DNA from: Sclerurus mexicanus
Lineage: Eukaryota > Chordata > Aves > Passeriformes > Furnariidae
NCBI GenBank assembly: GCA_013396755.1
Contig: VWZF01003401.1
Location: 125,603 to 189,602 of the forward strand
Direction: 5' to 3'
Length of the DNA: 64,000 nucleotides
Position numbers and translations under genes: made by a program. Below are positions 30,298 through 42,200 of this stretch, in pieces; position 1 is the first letter of the stretch, and each line of letters begins with the position of its first letter. Under the pieces are notes generated by a model. It made no database searches, was not told the origin of the DNA, and worked only from the letters and a program-made list of their open reading frames with translations.

Positions 30298-31332
30298 CTG
30301 AGTTTGGGTAGTGGGGCAGCTACAGGGGTGGCTTCTGTGAGGAGCTGTTAGAAGCTTCCTCCATGTCCCAAGAGACAACACCAGCCAGCTCCAGGATGGA
30401 CCCACTGCTGGCCAAAGCTGAGATCATCAGCAACCATGGCAATGCCTCTGGGCTAACAGATTTAAGAGGGGGGAAAAATACCTCCACAACTGAGCTAGAG
30501 GGAGGAGTGAGAATATATGAGAGAAACAGCCCTGCAGACACCAAGGTCAGTAAAGGAGGTGGAGGAGGTGCTCCAGGTGCTGGAGCAGATTCCCATGCAG
30601 ACCATGGTGAAGCAGACTGTCCCCCTACAGCCCAGGGAGGACCCCATGCTGGAGCAGGTGGGTGGCCAAAGGAGGCTGTGACCCTGTGGGAAGCCCATGC
30701 TGGAGCAGGCTCCTGGCAGCACCTGTGGACCCATGGAGAGAGGAGCCCACACTGGATCAGGTTTGCTGGCAGGACTTGTGACCCTGTGGAGGACCCACAC
30801 TGGAGCAGTTTGTGAAGAACTGTAGCCTGTGGGAAGGACTCACTTTGGAGAAGTTCGTGGAGGACTATCTCCCATGGGAAGATCCCCACACTGGAGCAGG
30901 GAGAGAGTGTGAGGAGTCTTCCCACTGCAGAGGAAGAAGTGGCAGAGACAGCGCGTGATGAACTGACCACAGTACCCATTCCCCATCCCCCTGCACTACT
31001 GGAGGGGGGACGAAGCAGAGAAAAGTATACATAAAACTGAGTCTGGAAAGAAGGGAGAAGTGGGAGGAAGCTGTTTTAAGATTTGGTTTTATTTTTCATT
31101 ATCCTGCTTTGATTTCATTTTTCATTATCCTGCTTTGATTTCATTCAATAAACTAATTTCCCCAAGTCAAATCTGTTTTGCCTGCGATGGTAATTGCTCA
31201 CTGATCTCTCCCTGTCCTTATCCCTGCTGATGAGCTTTTTATTATATTCTCTATCCCATGTCCAACTCAGGATGGAAGTGATGGAACAGCTTTGGTGGGC
31301 ACCTGGCATCTAGCCAGCATCAACCCACCACA
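30298..31332 (+). mobile_element. Avian LTR (endogenous retrovirus), probably solo, in ZBTB24 intron 1
   Basis: A GC-richer block of about 1 kb stands apart from the AT-rich intron. It contains imperfect repeats built on 'ctggagcag', an AATAAA at about 31145-31152, and an end in ..CCACCACA. The end motif and internal blocks match an LTR type I recall as common in bird genomes. Plus orientation is set by the AATAAA, so it is antisense to ZBTB24. A 26-bp unit is duplicated at 31091-31142. No gag/pol/env reading frame adjoins it. The left boundary and target-site duplication could not be fixed. Confidence 0.7.
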
Positions 31333-31919
31333 CTGGAAACAAAAAAGGTCAACTGCAGTTTCATCACTGCAGGTTATTCAGGGACAAGGCTACAAAATCC
31401 TGTAATCGATGATAAAACTTCATTGGTATCAGTACGGCAGGACTCCATGACATCTTTTACCCACTTCTATTTGTCAATTTCTCTCTCATAACACTTTACT
31501 AACCTTCAGTCTATGGAGGTAAGCAATAAAAGCAGAAAAACAGCAGCATTTTGAAGTGCTCCATCTAAAATAGGGTTGATTATGGCAATTATTAACCATC
31601 AATTTGACTTGCTAAGCTTTTTCAATTGCAAATCTGCAAAAATTAGTAACAAACAAAAAAAATCAAACAATTTCATTAGTATCCACGAAATATTATTATG
31701 AAAGAGATGAGCCCAACATGTCCAACCTACAAGGCTCATCTGAGCCAAAGATAAAACAGATTAGCTACCTGTTATCTTATTTGTGTCACATTAAACACAA
31801 ACAAATTTTCGTGATTGTATTTAGTGAGTGCAACCTGAACAATCGGTGCATGAAACAACATCCGCTACCTACCTAAATGCTAGTGAGGTGGTAAAAAGTG
31901 CTTCCTTAGCCCAAACAGT

Positions 31920-32377
31920 GCGCGGTGGGGTGCAATGGTTTTCTCTGGCAGATTGCTTTCTGGGGGATGCGACTCTGATGTTTGCTGCTGGAACACCCGA
32001 GAGCACAGCTGCGGGTGTGGGACCCGACTCTGCCCTTCCCGTGCGTTCCCAGGACTCCCGGGAGCTGCCGCCAACTCCGCCTGCGGGCACCCCCCGACAC
32101 CCACACGTCTCAGACGGGGCCGAGGGTGTTCTGCGGGTTCCGATCCCATCAAAGGCTTTAGGCGTTTAATCAGGAGGCGACACCATTAGCAGTCTGACCG
32201 CGAACCCCAGCGCAGCGGCCCGGCTCCCCAGAAACCCCAGCGATTTCAGAGAGGGGCAGCGCACGGGTGCGAGGGGTCAGCCGCGGGCCCGGCAGGACGC
32301 GGGTGGCAAGCGCCGCCCGCCGCGTGGGCCCGAGCTGGGTGGCTCGGTCCGCAGGCGCGGGCCGCCCCGCGGGGCAG
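31920..32377 (-). promoter_or_regulatory. ZBTB24: CpG island, probable ZBTB24 promoter and exon 1
   Basis: GC- and CpG-rich DNA lies 2.0-2.5 kb upstream of the ZBTB24 start codon, on the side where its non-coding first exon must be. It runs into the N gap. No exon-1 donor could be chosen with confidence. Confidence 0.65.
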
Positions 32378-32567
32378 NNNNNNNNNNNNNNNNNNNNNNN
32401 NNNNNNNNNNNNNNNNNNNNNNNNNNNNNNNNNNNNNNNNNNNNNNNNNNNNNNNNNNNNNNNNNNNNNNNNNNNNNNNNNNNNNNNNNNNNNNNNNNNN
32501 NNNNNNNNNNNNNNNNNNNNNNNNNNNNNNNNNNNNNNNNNNNNNNNNNNNNNNNNNNNNNNNNNNN
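32378..32567. other. Assembly gap of 190 Ns
   Basis: An unbroken run of N inside the CpG island. The core ZBTB24 promoter or exon 1 may be missing here. Confidence 0.99.
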
Positions 32568-32579
32568 TGCGACCGCGGC

Positions 32580-32890
32580 CCCGGGGAGCCCCTGCCAGTG
32601 CCCAGACACCCTCTGGGGGAGAACCTTTTCCTGATACCCAGCCAGCCGTCCCCAGCACGTCTTCAGGTCGTTCCTCGCGTCCTGTCGCTGGTCACCACAG
32701 GGAAGAGATCAATCAGTGCCTGCCCCTCCCCTTCCCCTTGTGGGAAAGCTGTAGGTCTCACTGAGGTCTCCCCTCGGTCTAGGCTGAACAGACCGAGTGC
32801 CCTCAGGTGCTCCTCATACGTCTTCCCCTCAAGGCCCTTCCCCATTTTTATGTCCCTCCTTTGGATGCCAGTAGCTTTATATCTCTCAAC
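32580..32890 (-). mobile_element. CR1 LINE 3' UTR fragment
   Basis: The reverse complement of CR1 3' UTR blocks: 'aggctgaacagaccgagtgc', 'ctcaggtgctcctcatacg', 'cccttccccatttttatgtc'. Orientation is minus. It separates the ZBTB24 CpG island from the AK9 3' end. Confidence 0.9.
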
Positions 32891-32904
32891 TTCAAACAAA
32901 ATAT

Positions 32905-32910
32905 TTTATT
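32905..32910 (-). terminator. AK9: Candidate polyadenylation signal of AK9
   Basis: AATAAA on the minus strand, about 127 bases past the AK9 stop and just before the CR1 fragment begins. Confidence 0.5.
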
Positions 32911-33036
32911 TCTATGATTTCATAGTAAAGAAACTGGTTCAAGAGGCCGTGATGTTGTTCACAGGCCATGTTGCAGCCACGCTGGTGGCTCCATGTGTTA
33001 ATCAGTGGAAATCTGCAGGGAAACTCACAGCCCACA

Positions 33037-33239
33037 CTACACAAAACTGGGGCGTGTGTCTTTCAGGGAAAGAAAAGTCTGCACCTTGTCGTCAAGGCCC
33101 CGGGGCCGATCCCTTGGCTCCTTGTATGGGCCCACCATGGCAGTGCCCAGGTCGGGGATGAGCTGGCAGTGCTCCAGGAACTGCAGCAGCTTCCTCTTGT
33201 ACATGTGCCGCACGCGCGCTGAGCTCCGCGGGTTGTATG
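33037..33239 (-). CDS. AK9: AK9 terminal coding exon
   Basis: After acceptor TTCTTGCAG the exon reads [40 protein letters not shown] and [20 protein letters not shown], ending at TAG 33039-33037. It matches the human C-terminus pattern (KEPQFR..DHKLKTFLSL). Its base use is unlike the rest of the gene: 53 of 66 codons end in G or C by hand count, against 11 of 38 in the preceding exon. Confidence 0.93.
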
Positions 33240-36200
33240 CTGCAAGAAGTTAAACAGCACATTAGTGTACCCTGCCAACTTTGTGGATTACATTACAGAA
33301 ACTGTCAAAGAGACCGAGCCTACCCCTGATATTGTTACCTGTGGTACAGATAAACCTTCCATGGGCCATGCCCATTGGTGCCAAATGAAAAAATGAAGTC
33401 TGGTGTTTCAGAAAGTTTCTAACTCCAAAGGGTAACGATACTTGGAAAGGTCAGGCTTTTGTAAACAAAGACAACGCAAACATTCTCATCTGCTCTCAAT
33501 TTCCCATTCCCCAGGTTGTGAGGGGCTGGTGAAAGTCCAGGCAGTGACAAATTTTGGTAGTGTGGCACACACCCTAAAGTGGCACAGTCTGGGAATAACC
33601 CAAGCTTTGGTGTGGCTGGGGCCAGGCCACTGTTTCCTTGGCACAGCTGTTCTATGACCTAAATGCTCTGCCCATTAAAAGGGAAGAGCTGATCAACAGA
33701 GGAGAAAGGAGGGTTTCTCTCTGCCCTAAGCCCTATTTTACATTACTGTTGAATGCCAATCCTCAGAGTACACTTTATTATTTTAATTGTTACCCTGCAG
33801 CAAAGAGGAAGGAGTGACAGCCAAATTGTAACCAGTTTTTTCCTGTGGACAGTACTTTATATTCTCATTACAATAACTGGACAGCATGAAGAACTATGCT
33901 GTGAGAGGCTTCAGCCCACTAGCTTTAAATTACACACAGCTGCATTTAACAGCTTCTGAGAGATTTTTCAAGCATACCTGCATGTAGAGCTCTTACTGGA
34001 GTCAAGTTTGAAGGGCACTCAATCCCTCAATCAGAAGTAAATCTCTCTGCATTTACAGCTGATCACCTGTGCCTTCTCAGATACTGAAAGCAATCCAGTT
34101 TGTGAGAAAAGCTGAAGGAGCAACTAAACTCCTGGGTTTTGTCCCCTATTTAAATGTGAGATTGGAGAGTGACATAAGTTGAAGATAAGAAAGTCTTACT
34201 TCAGATAGAAATAGGATGACATAAATTTCCAGGGGACCACAACATGAAGTACTTTGATCAAATGTTTGATCAAGGTAGCACGACTACTCTGAAGAGATGC
34301 AGAATAATAATGCAGTATTTGCAACAAATCACAGAATGGGTCAGGCTGGGAGGTACCACAGTGGGTCATCTGGTCCAACCTCCCTGCTCAAGCAGGGTCA
34401 TCCTAGAGCATGTGGCACGTTCTTGAGTACCTCCAGTGAGGGAGACTCCACAGCCTCCCAGTACAATGTTCAGTGCATGGTCACCTGCACAGTAAAGAAG
34501 TTCTTCATATTCAGATGATATATCAGTGTACAGGAATTCTGTACCTTAAATTTGGAAGCAGTTCTACCTGGTGTTAGGAGAAGATAACTTTTTTCCTGGA
34601 TTCCTATGGTCAAACTGTTCAGCACTGCATGAGGAGAAGAGATTTGTGCACTTGCGTTAACTTTTCTGGTTCACCATCCAGTGCTAATAATGATTTAATA
34701 TTGCAATATGTGCCCAAAGCATTTCCTCGAGTGGGCATTGTTGCATTAGCAAAGCTGTGCTAACAACAGAATGAAAACAGACTTTGTGGATGGAACAAAC
34801 TACAGTGTAAAAGCAGTTTGGCGTCTTAAGAACTGTACATTTATGCAGGGGCTTACCATGTGCCTACCCTGTTCAGTGGTCTTCCTTCACAAAGCTATGC
34901 TAGTAAAAAAAATCTGTGATAGTTCCAGAAAATTCTGGAGGGCTCTGAAAACTGCATGAGGAAACACAGGATGTGAAGAACTTTTAACAAATACTAAGAT
35001 TGGTATTATCTAAAAGAATAAGTAAAAATGTAAAATACAAAAGACAAGGTAAAGTTCACCCACTGAACAGCTTGGCTTATATAAGATAAAGCCGGTGGGT
35101 TGAAAGAAATGTCAGTCTTGTTCCAGAAATCTCCAGCAGTACTGGAAACCAGACCAAAGCTACAGCAGATCTGCAAACAAGGATATTGAAATCAAGAAAG
35201 CTGGCCCTATTTAAGCTGATTTCAGACTATTAAAGATTACTATCTGCAACTGGTACCTTGGATTAAAAAAAAAAAAACCACAAAAATTTTAAAAAGTAGC
35301 AACTATGAACACAGGAGACGAAGCTAGGGCAACTTTCCTCAGTGCAGGACTAGTCATAACCTCTGGTAGCTCCATGAAAAATTTTACTCTATCATTATCC
35401 TTTGGGCTGAGCACAAACATCTAATTTTAATTTTGGACTGTTTATCTTGGTTATGGAAAAGTAAGGTCAATTGGACATTCAATTAAATTTTAAAAAAGTT
35501 ACAAATAATCAACACATTACTCCAAGTCACATTAATATTCAGATCCTCCCAGATAATTTCACAAATAAGAAGACTGATAAATAGCATTTCATTTCTCCAT
35601 GCAAAAAATTTTAAAATCTAATTGAATCTGCAGAAGTAGCTATTCTTTTGTACTGTGTAACAGTCTATCAGTACTGAACTCATGCAAAATAATTTTTTTT
35701 TTTCAAATGGCAGGTGTTCTCTGTTCACTTAAGCTGTTTCTCAGTACAATTAGACCTCTCATTTGTGTGTTTAGCTGATGTGTTGTTGGAGGTGTATATG
35801 ACCATAAAGTTGTCCCCAGGGTATCTGCAAAGCAAGATTTCTTACTAAGTCTTATTTGGCCACCAGATGCCATTGAAAAAAGGTGAACATTCAGGCACCT
35901 AAACTATGCCTCAGTATTTCAGCAGCCTTCTGATACAGTAATTTAAGTCAATTTTTAAGACAATTCAAGTTGCCTATCACTAGTTTAAAATATAGTACCA
36001 CCTAGAATATAACATTTTATTTCCTGTTTGAAAACTCCAACAATTCCTGTTAGAAATGTTTTCAAGGCCATCAAGTTGTTGGTGATAACATGTCATTAAA
36101 GTCTCTTGATTTGTGAGAGATCACTTACCTATCTACCTATTCTATTAACCTTACTTTCCTCCCTGGTCCTTACACATTTCCAAGAAACTTGGCAGCACGT

Positions 36201-39200
36201 ACTTAGATCAGTATATAATAGTGTTTCTCCATGTTGGACATAAGAAAACTACACCAATTGGCTATCAATGTTGTATCGGATGATTTATGTAATTTATATT
36301 ATTATTTTTATAGCATATTATTTTATACACTACCTTTTAAATGGAAGGAGACAAAAAGCAGAGCAGTTTCTTTCACACTTAGGAATGGAAACTTTGGCTT
36401 AAGGCTGCCTACTGCATGCAGAGCTTTTATTAGAGAAGTTGCTGCTCCCTAAAGAAAGAAATCAGTTTTAGAAGACCATTACAGACATCTTGAACAAAAA
36501 TATATTGAAAGCCTTATCCAGTTGTCATGCAGATCTAGCAATATAGGATGATACCCTAAGCTGGTGAATAGTAGAAGATCACAAATAGTATAAAAGAGGC
36601 AGGGCAGTGACCATGAATAATTTTTTATTTATTCATGTGTCAAAATGTAACAAACTTACCATTAGAGGATTTCGGATAAACTTGTGTCTACTCTGGTGTT
36701 AAAAGTCAAACCAAAATGTAATCTTACAAGATATGATAAAAAACTAAGTCAGAAAATCCATCATATAATACTGCAGTTTATTATCCCCCTCTGATGGACT
36801 TACTTGCATTTTTTCCATTAAAGATACAAATATTTATTATTTTAAAGCTTTAAAAAAATTCTTCTCAATTGTAAGTATAATCCCATTGATAAACATAGGA
36901 CTCATATTGCAGTAAAAATTAAGTAAACTGAGTGGGATATACTCTACATCGCAAAATCGTGTTTTAAAATAGAAAATCAAAAACTGGCCTGTTCAAGGTA
37001 TCCAGCCAAAGGAAGTGCAGTTAGTAGCATTGGCTCCTTTTTTGGAGGGAGTTTATGGGGAAGCTTCAGATTCCAGTACTTCTCAGGTAACCTAGCCAGA
37101 TAAAAGTAAGCACTTCTAAGATGTATAAACCATGACACGATTGAAGATTAAAATGCAATTGGTATATTCACCTCATAAACTTCTGAAGTTTTTCTTCACT
37201 TTCAAAAATATATATTTTATCTTGATATTTTGCTGCATACTCGATATTGCCAGGTACCAAAGCTTCATATCTGAAGAGATGGAGCAAGAACATCTATTCA
37301 TTCCCAGGAAATGTAAAATATAATTTGTGGGGTGCAAATTCATGAGCTACTGGGAGCATTCTGGTAGCATAACAAGAATAGGAACACCAAAAAAGTAGCA
37401 ATTGGATCATTCAAGTTTCCACTACATGACTCGCAGTTATAAGGCTCAAAATCTGCTTATTAAGGAGCTTTTATAGTGCTTCTTTAGAGGTCCTCCATTT
37501 AAAATGCTCATCATAGTATTTCAGGAGATTAAGACGGGACAACACAGAATTGGCTATTATGGTTCTATTCTTGCACACTGATGAAATCAGTGGAGCTTTT
37601 TGGATCCCTTACAAAAACCATAATAGCTAGTTTTGCACCTACTAGAGTTTTATGAGATTTCTTTGAACCATTGAAGGCTTATGATGAAGAGAATTCAAAC
37701 TATATCTGTCTCACTTCATCATGAAAGACAGCAAGCCAGCACAGATCCTTGAAGAGAACCTGTAGCCACATAAGTTTTAAAATTTTATTTGAGTTTATAT
37801 TGATTTTCAAAACCACAGGCACAATATAGAGAATTGTAATTGCTTTTCCTGTCCAAACCCTGAACACTATTAAAAAGTATTTTCAAAGTGTTTCCTCACT
37901 AATGTGCTAATATAGGACACATAATCTGTGATTCAGATTATGAACACTCCAGTGACATACCTCTGTTTTCCGTCTAGGTAAGTGACTGGACAATATCCCT
38001 GCATTTCAGCCCTTAGAGGGAATGAGGCTTTCACTTCTGCCACTGTCAGTTTCTTTGGTAGCATGTGTGGGGGTGGGAGAGGGTGAGGTGCCAGTGATGA
38101 CACATAAACCTCTGGTGTGATCAAGAATTTCTGTGGAAAACATTTTTATAATGGAAGAAGGACAGTAAGACTGTTAGTCAAACTCCAGAGGACTGACTCA
38201 CACAATTTAAATACTTATTTCTTCTACAACACAACAGTGTGTTGGCACTGCTGCTGCTCTTGGTAAATAATTTCTTTTCCAACCCACTCTCAGTTGAAGT
38301 CATCACTATCCACCTACCATCCATCAATATCCACTGCTATCATTAACCACTCTCTACACCTAGTCTCCCCAAAACAGATGGAGAAAGGAGGACATTAGTG
38401 GTTTAAAACTAATGTTTGATCTGTAACAAGTTGTAAGAGGAGTTTTGGGTTAATTAACTCTGTGCTGCATTTTGCCTGCCTGGATGTTTGATAGCGGAAG
38501 TACACAGAACAAAAGCTTGAACGCTAAGAACAGTAGTCTAATTCAGATTGCATATTATTTATTTCTGTGTGGAATGAAAGAAACTAAGCAACAATGTTCC
38601 CTCTTCCCATAATCCCCTCCTGACCTGCTTTTTGACACTTACATCCAGTTCTTCCTGTGAAGCCATTTTGTAATAGCGTCCTTCAAATTCTGCAGCAAAC
38701 TGCAATGAGGAGGTTACAGAGCAGTCAACCAGTTCACCCTTCTCTGCAAGGCTGACGGGACAGTACTGTCCACACTCCCCAAGCCGTTCCTGCAGCTCTT
38801 TGGGAGTGATACATAAATCAGCAATGCTGGCTGCTTTTCCTATTCATAAAAGCAAATAATGTTTTATTTACGAAAGACGTATAAACATCAAACAGTTCTA
38901 CTCAGAAATGTTAGTTTAGAAGGCAATTCATAATTTGAAAGTGATGTGAAATAATGAGAACTAAAATAGCCATTTTTAATAATTGATAATAAAATGAAGT
39001 TGCAACTCATTTTACCAATTAATTTTAATAACATTTTTGTAGCAGCTAAGAAATATAATAATTATTAATGATGTGGGTTATTCTGTATGCTCAACTTATT
39101 AGTCTATTTTCCCTGGGATGGTTTTTTTATGATTTATTGGTTTACCCTTTTGTGTTACTAAGGAACATTTCAGCTATTATTTTATTTCATTACATTAGTG

Positions 39201-42200
39201 AAAAAGAGTACAAGGTGTGATGAAAGCCTCCCCTTTATTCATCCACATCTTGCAAATGCTACAGTCTGTCTGGATGAAATATATTCAAAATCTTGAATGT
39301 CATCTCAAACCTAAACTATTTAAAAATTGCATTTTTCAAGCTTGATATGAAAAAGTTAAATGTATTTTAATGTTTTTGATTGTGGCTCTGGTTTTTAAGA
39401 AGGGTGCAGCCACAGAGCTGTAAAAGTTAACACCAAAAGGTGGATATAAGGTAAGGAAGTCTGTCTGCCCTTCAGAGGAATTCTAGTTAAATAGTATAGA
39501 CATGTTTAAAAGGCATATTTAATCCTGACCAATGCTGACACACAAAAAGTCAAGCAGGAGATGCGTAATTTTAGACTGAAGTGCTTTTCTTCCCAAAGCA
39601 CAGAAATTAACTCAGATGGCATATTTAAGCTTAATTCTAAACTTTTAATTAACATCTTTGGTCTCCTTCTCTCTTCCTCCACTAACACTAAAGTGAAGTT
39701 GCAAGTCATAATTCCCCCTGTATAATTTGGGATAGCCTTTGTGATTTATCACCCAGTGTTGTGGAATCTACCATGGACTCTGACTTCTAGCAGATTTCTA
39801 TTACCCTGTTCTTTGGAGGATGGCCTCAGACTACTCTGTAGTTATTTTTGTCTTGACTTTCTTCAAGAGATCTCTTCAAGATCTCTGCACATGTGAGATT
39901 GAAGAATTTGAGGGTGTGTATGTGCCCAAAAATTAGCTTCATCCAAAGGAAGTTGAAATGCACATATGACAATGCAGCTTCTTAAAGAAACAAATATTAT
40001 TCTAGGAAACTTTGGGGTTTTTTTACCTTCTTGTATTCTTTCCAGGTATATCTGGATTCGTTTAACAACCACTTGAACTTCCTGGGTAACTTTGTTCCAG
40101 ACCTTCCACTTGCTCTGGGTGGCATCAATCACACACCAGTTCTGACGGTCCATCATATAGTAAGCCCTAATTGCATCAATGTTCTGTTTATAGCAGGAAT
40201 TTTTAATGGCTAGAATCTGTGAGCTGTCATGTTCAGGATACGCAGGGCTGAAGACAATGAAAAATAACACTCATTTAAATCTAAGATTAGACAATTTCAT
40301 TGAATTTCAGTTGTAAATTCTAGAGTTCACTTAAAGTTTTTACAGAATTCTGCTTGTTTGACACTGTAGAAGATATTTGAGAAATACAGATTTCTTATTA
40401 AGAATATTACCAGTTACATATGAAAAGCAGCATACTTATGATTAGACAGTCATGTTCAGAAACAAAGAACAGAACCTTTTCTATTTATGTCCCAAATACA
40501 ACTCAATAATTATCTCACAAAGGATTTGGAATGTATCAGCACATATTAACTGACACACACTACAAATACACCATTTAATGGTACCGTGATATTGCACATT
40601 TGATTTGCATTTAAGCCTATGAAATGTAATTAGTTTGGTATTTAAAATTAAGTTTAAAGTAAATACTTTGAAAAAGACATCATTAATTTAATTTTTTTGC
40701 AATGCAAATTCTCTTTAGTCTCTCAGTAAACAATTTAGCATTGAACTGATTACTTGATAAACAGAAAGAGACAAAATGAAAGAGACATGCAATAATACTC
40801 CAAGCTATCTGGAACTTCTTAGAAACACTTCCTCTAATGAGAACCAGGTTCATATACAATTTAATTTTAAGGTGAATGTTCTGTTCTTTTTCATTCTCTG
40901 CTTATAAACTACTTACTGCTCTTTCTCAAAAACAACCAGCAGCTCTTTAAACAGAATATTTACCTCCTCAGAAAAACAAAGAAAAAGGGAGTGAGCTGAA
41001 TTGGAAGGTTTACATGAGTAACTCATGAATTCTATATGTTACTAAACTATGCATTATTTCCATATTTTAAAAAGTGTGCTAATTAAGACTTAAAAGACAG
41101 CTTAGTAGATGAAGTATCAATTTCTCTTACAATGATAATAATTGAATTAAATTGAAAAAGAATTTTCAGCAGCAGAAAGAACTGGTAACATTTCTGACAT
41201 ACAGTTTCATTAAACCAGTGTAACTTAGCAGTGGATGAACAGCACTGCACATTTGCGATTTCAGTCACAAATCGAGGGATCTGGCCAGAGCATGCCACAA
41301 ATACCTTACGTCTCTGTTTCTGGTCTAGGGAAATCAAAGCATTAGAATGTAGAGGGACTGGTTCCCATGTCTTTTCACGTATGGAGTTCACGAACAGCTG
41401 AGTTATGCTCCAGTGTGGATACAGCCTCTGGGTATAGCACTGAGGCACACGATTAGAGAAATTAAAATATCATGTAGAAAAAAGTATTTCTCTCAGGGAG
41501 CATCACTACCTATTTGTGCTTTCCTTATCCAACAGTGTTCTTCTGAACACTTCCTTTGTATCCATTTCTAATTCAAAGACTTTCATGGGAATTATCTTCA
41601 CGGATTCCAGGAGGTTTGCTTGTTTTCTTGTTATAGGATATCCATCAAATACAACTCTGCATACAAATAGAAACAGAAAAAGAATTTTCCTGAAAAGTGA
41701 GTTTCTAGTTCACTGTTAAGACTATGTATATTCCTAGTACATTCTCCATGGAGACAAAAGTCTACACCCATGCCATGAAGTTATCACTGCTCTGACTTGA
41801 TAGATAGTCTTCACTCCTAAAAATTTAGACTTAGATAAAAAAAAATCAAGTAGGTAGAATAAGAAATAGTAAAGAGAAAAGGAAATGCACAAAGGGCAAA
41901 AGGTAAGTGGATGGCCGTGACATAAAAATGGTGGACTTTTAAATTCTGACACATCAATCATTCAGAAACATCATTTTAACTATGAGAAATCTCCATATGG
42001 ATTGGAAGGAGCAGTTTTCAATGTGGCAAGTAAAATGATTTACTACTGTACTTGAAGAGTTTTTAAAATCATATTGGAGAAGAAATGCTTTTCACATATT
42101 AGGCAATACTGGAACAAAATATACTGAAACAATATTCCAATATTTAACATGAGAGAAAAGTGGAAAGAATTCTGATCTCAAGCTCAAATGATTTTCAGAG

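Noticed and set aside
30320..30979. Open frames of 219 (minus) and 150 (plus) residues.
   Set aside because: They lie inside the LTR and result from its GC-rich internal repeats. Both are low-complexity and unlike viral or host proteins.
32170..32764. Open frames running through the N gap.
   Set aside because: They are open only because Ns contain no stop.
41083..41448. Minus-strand open frame of 121 residues in an AK9 intron.
   Set aside because: The exons on each side join in phase without it and the family has no extra segment here.
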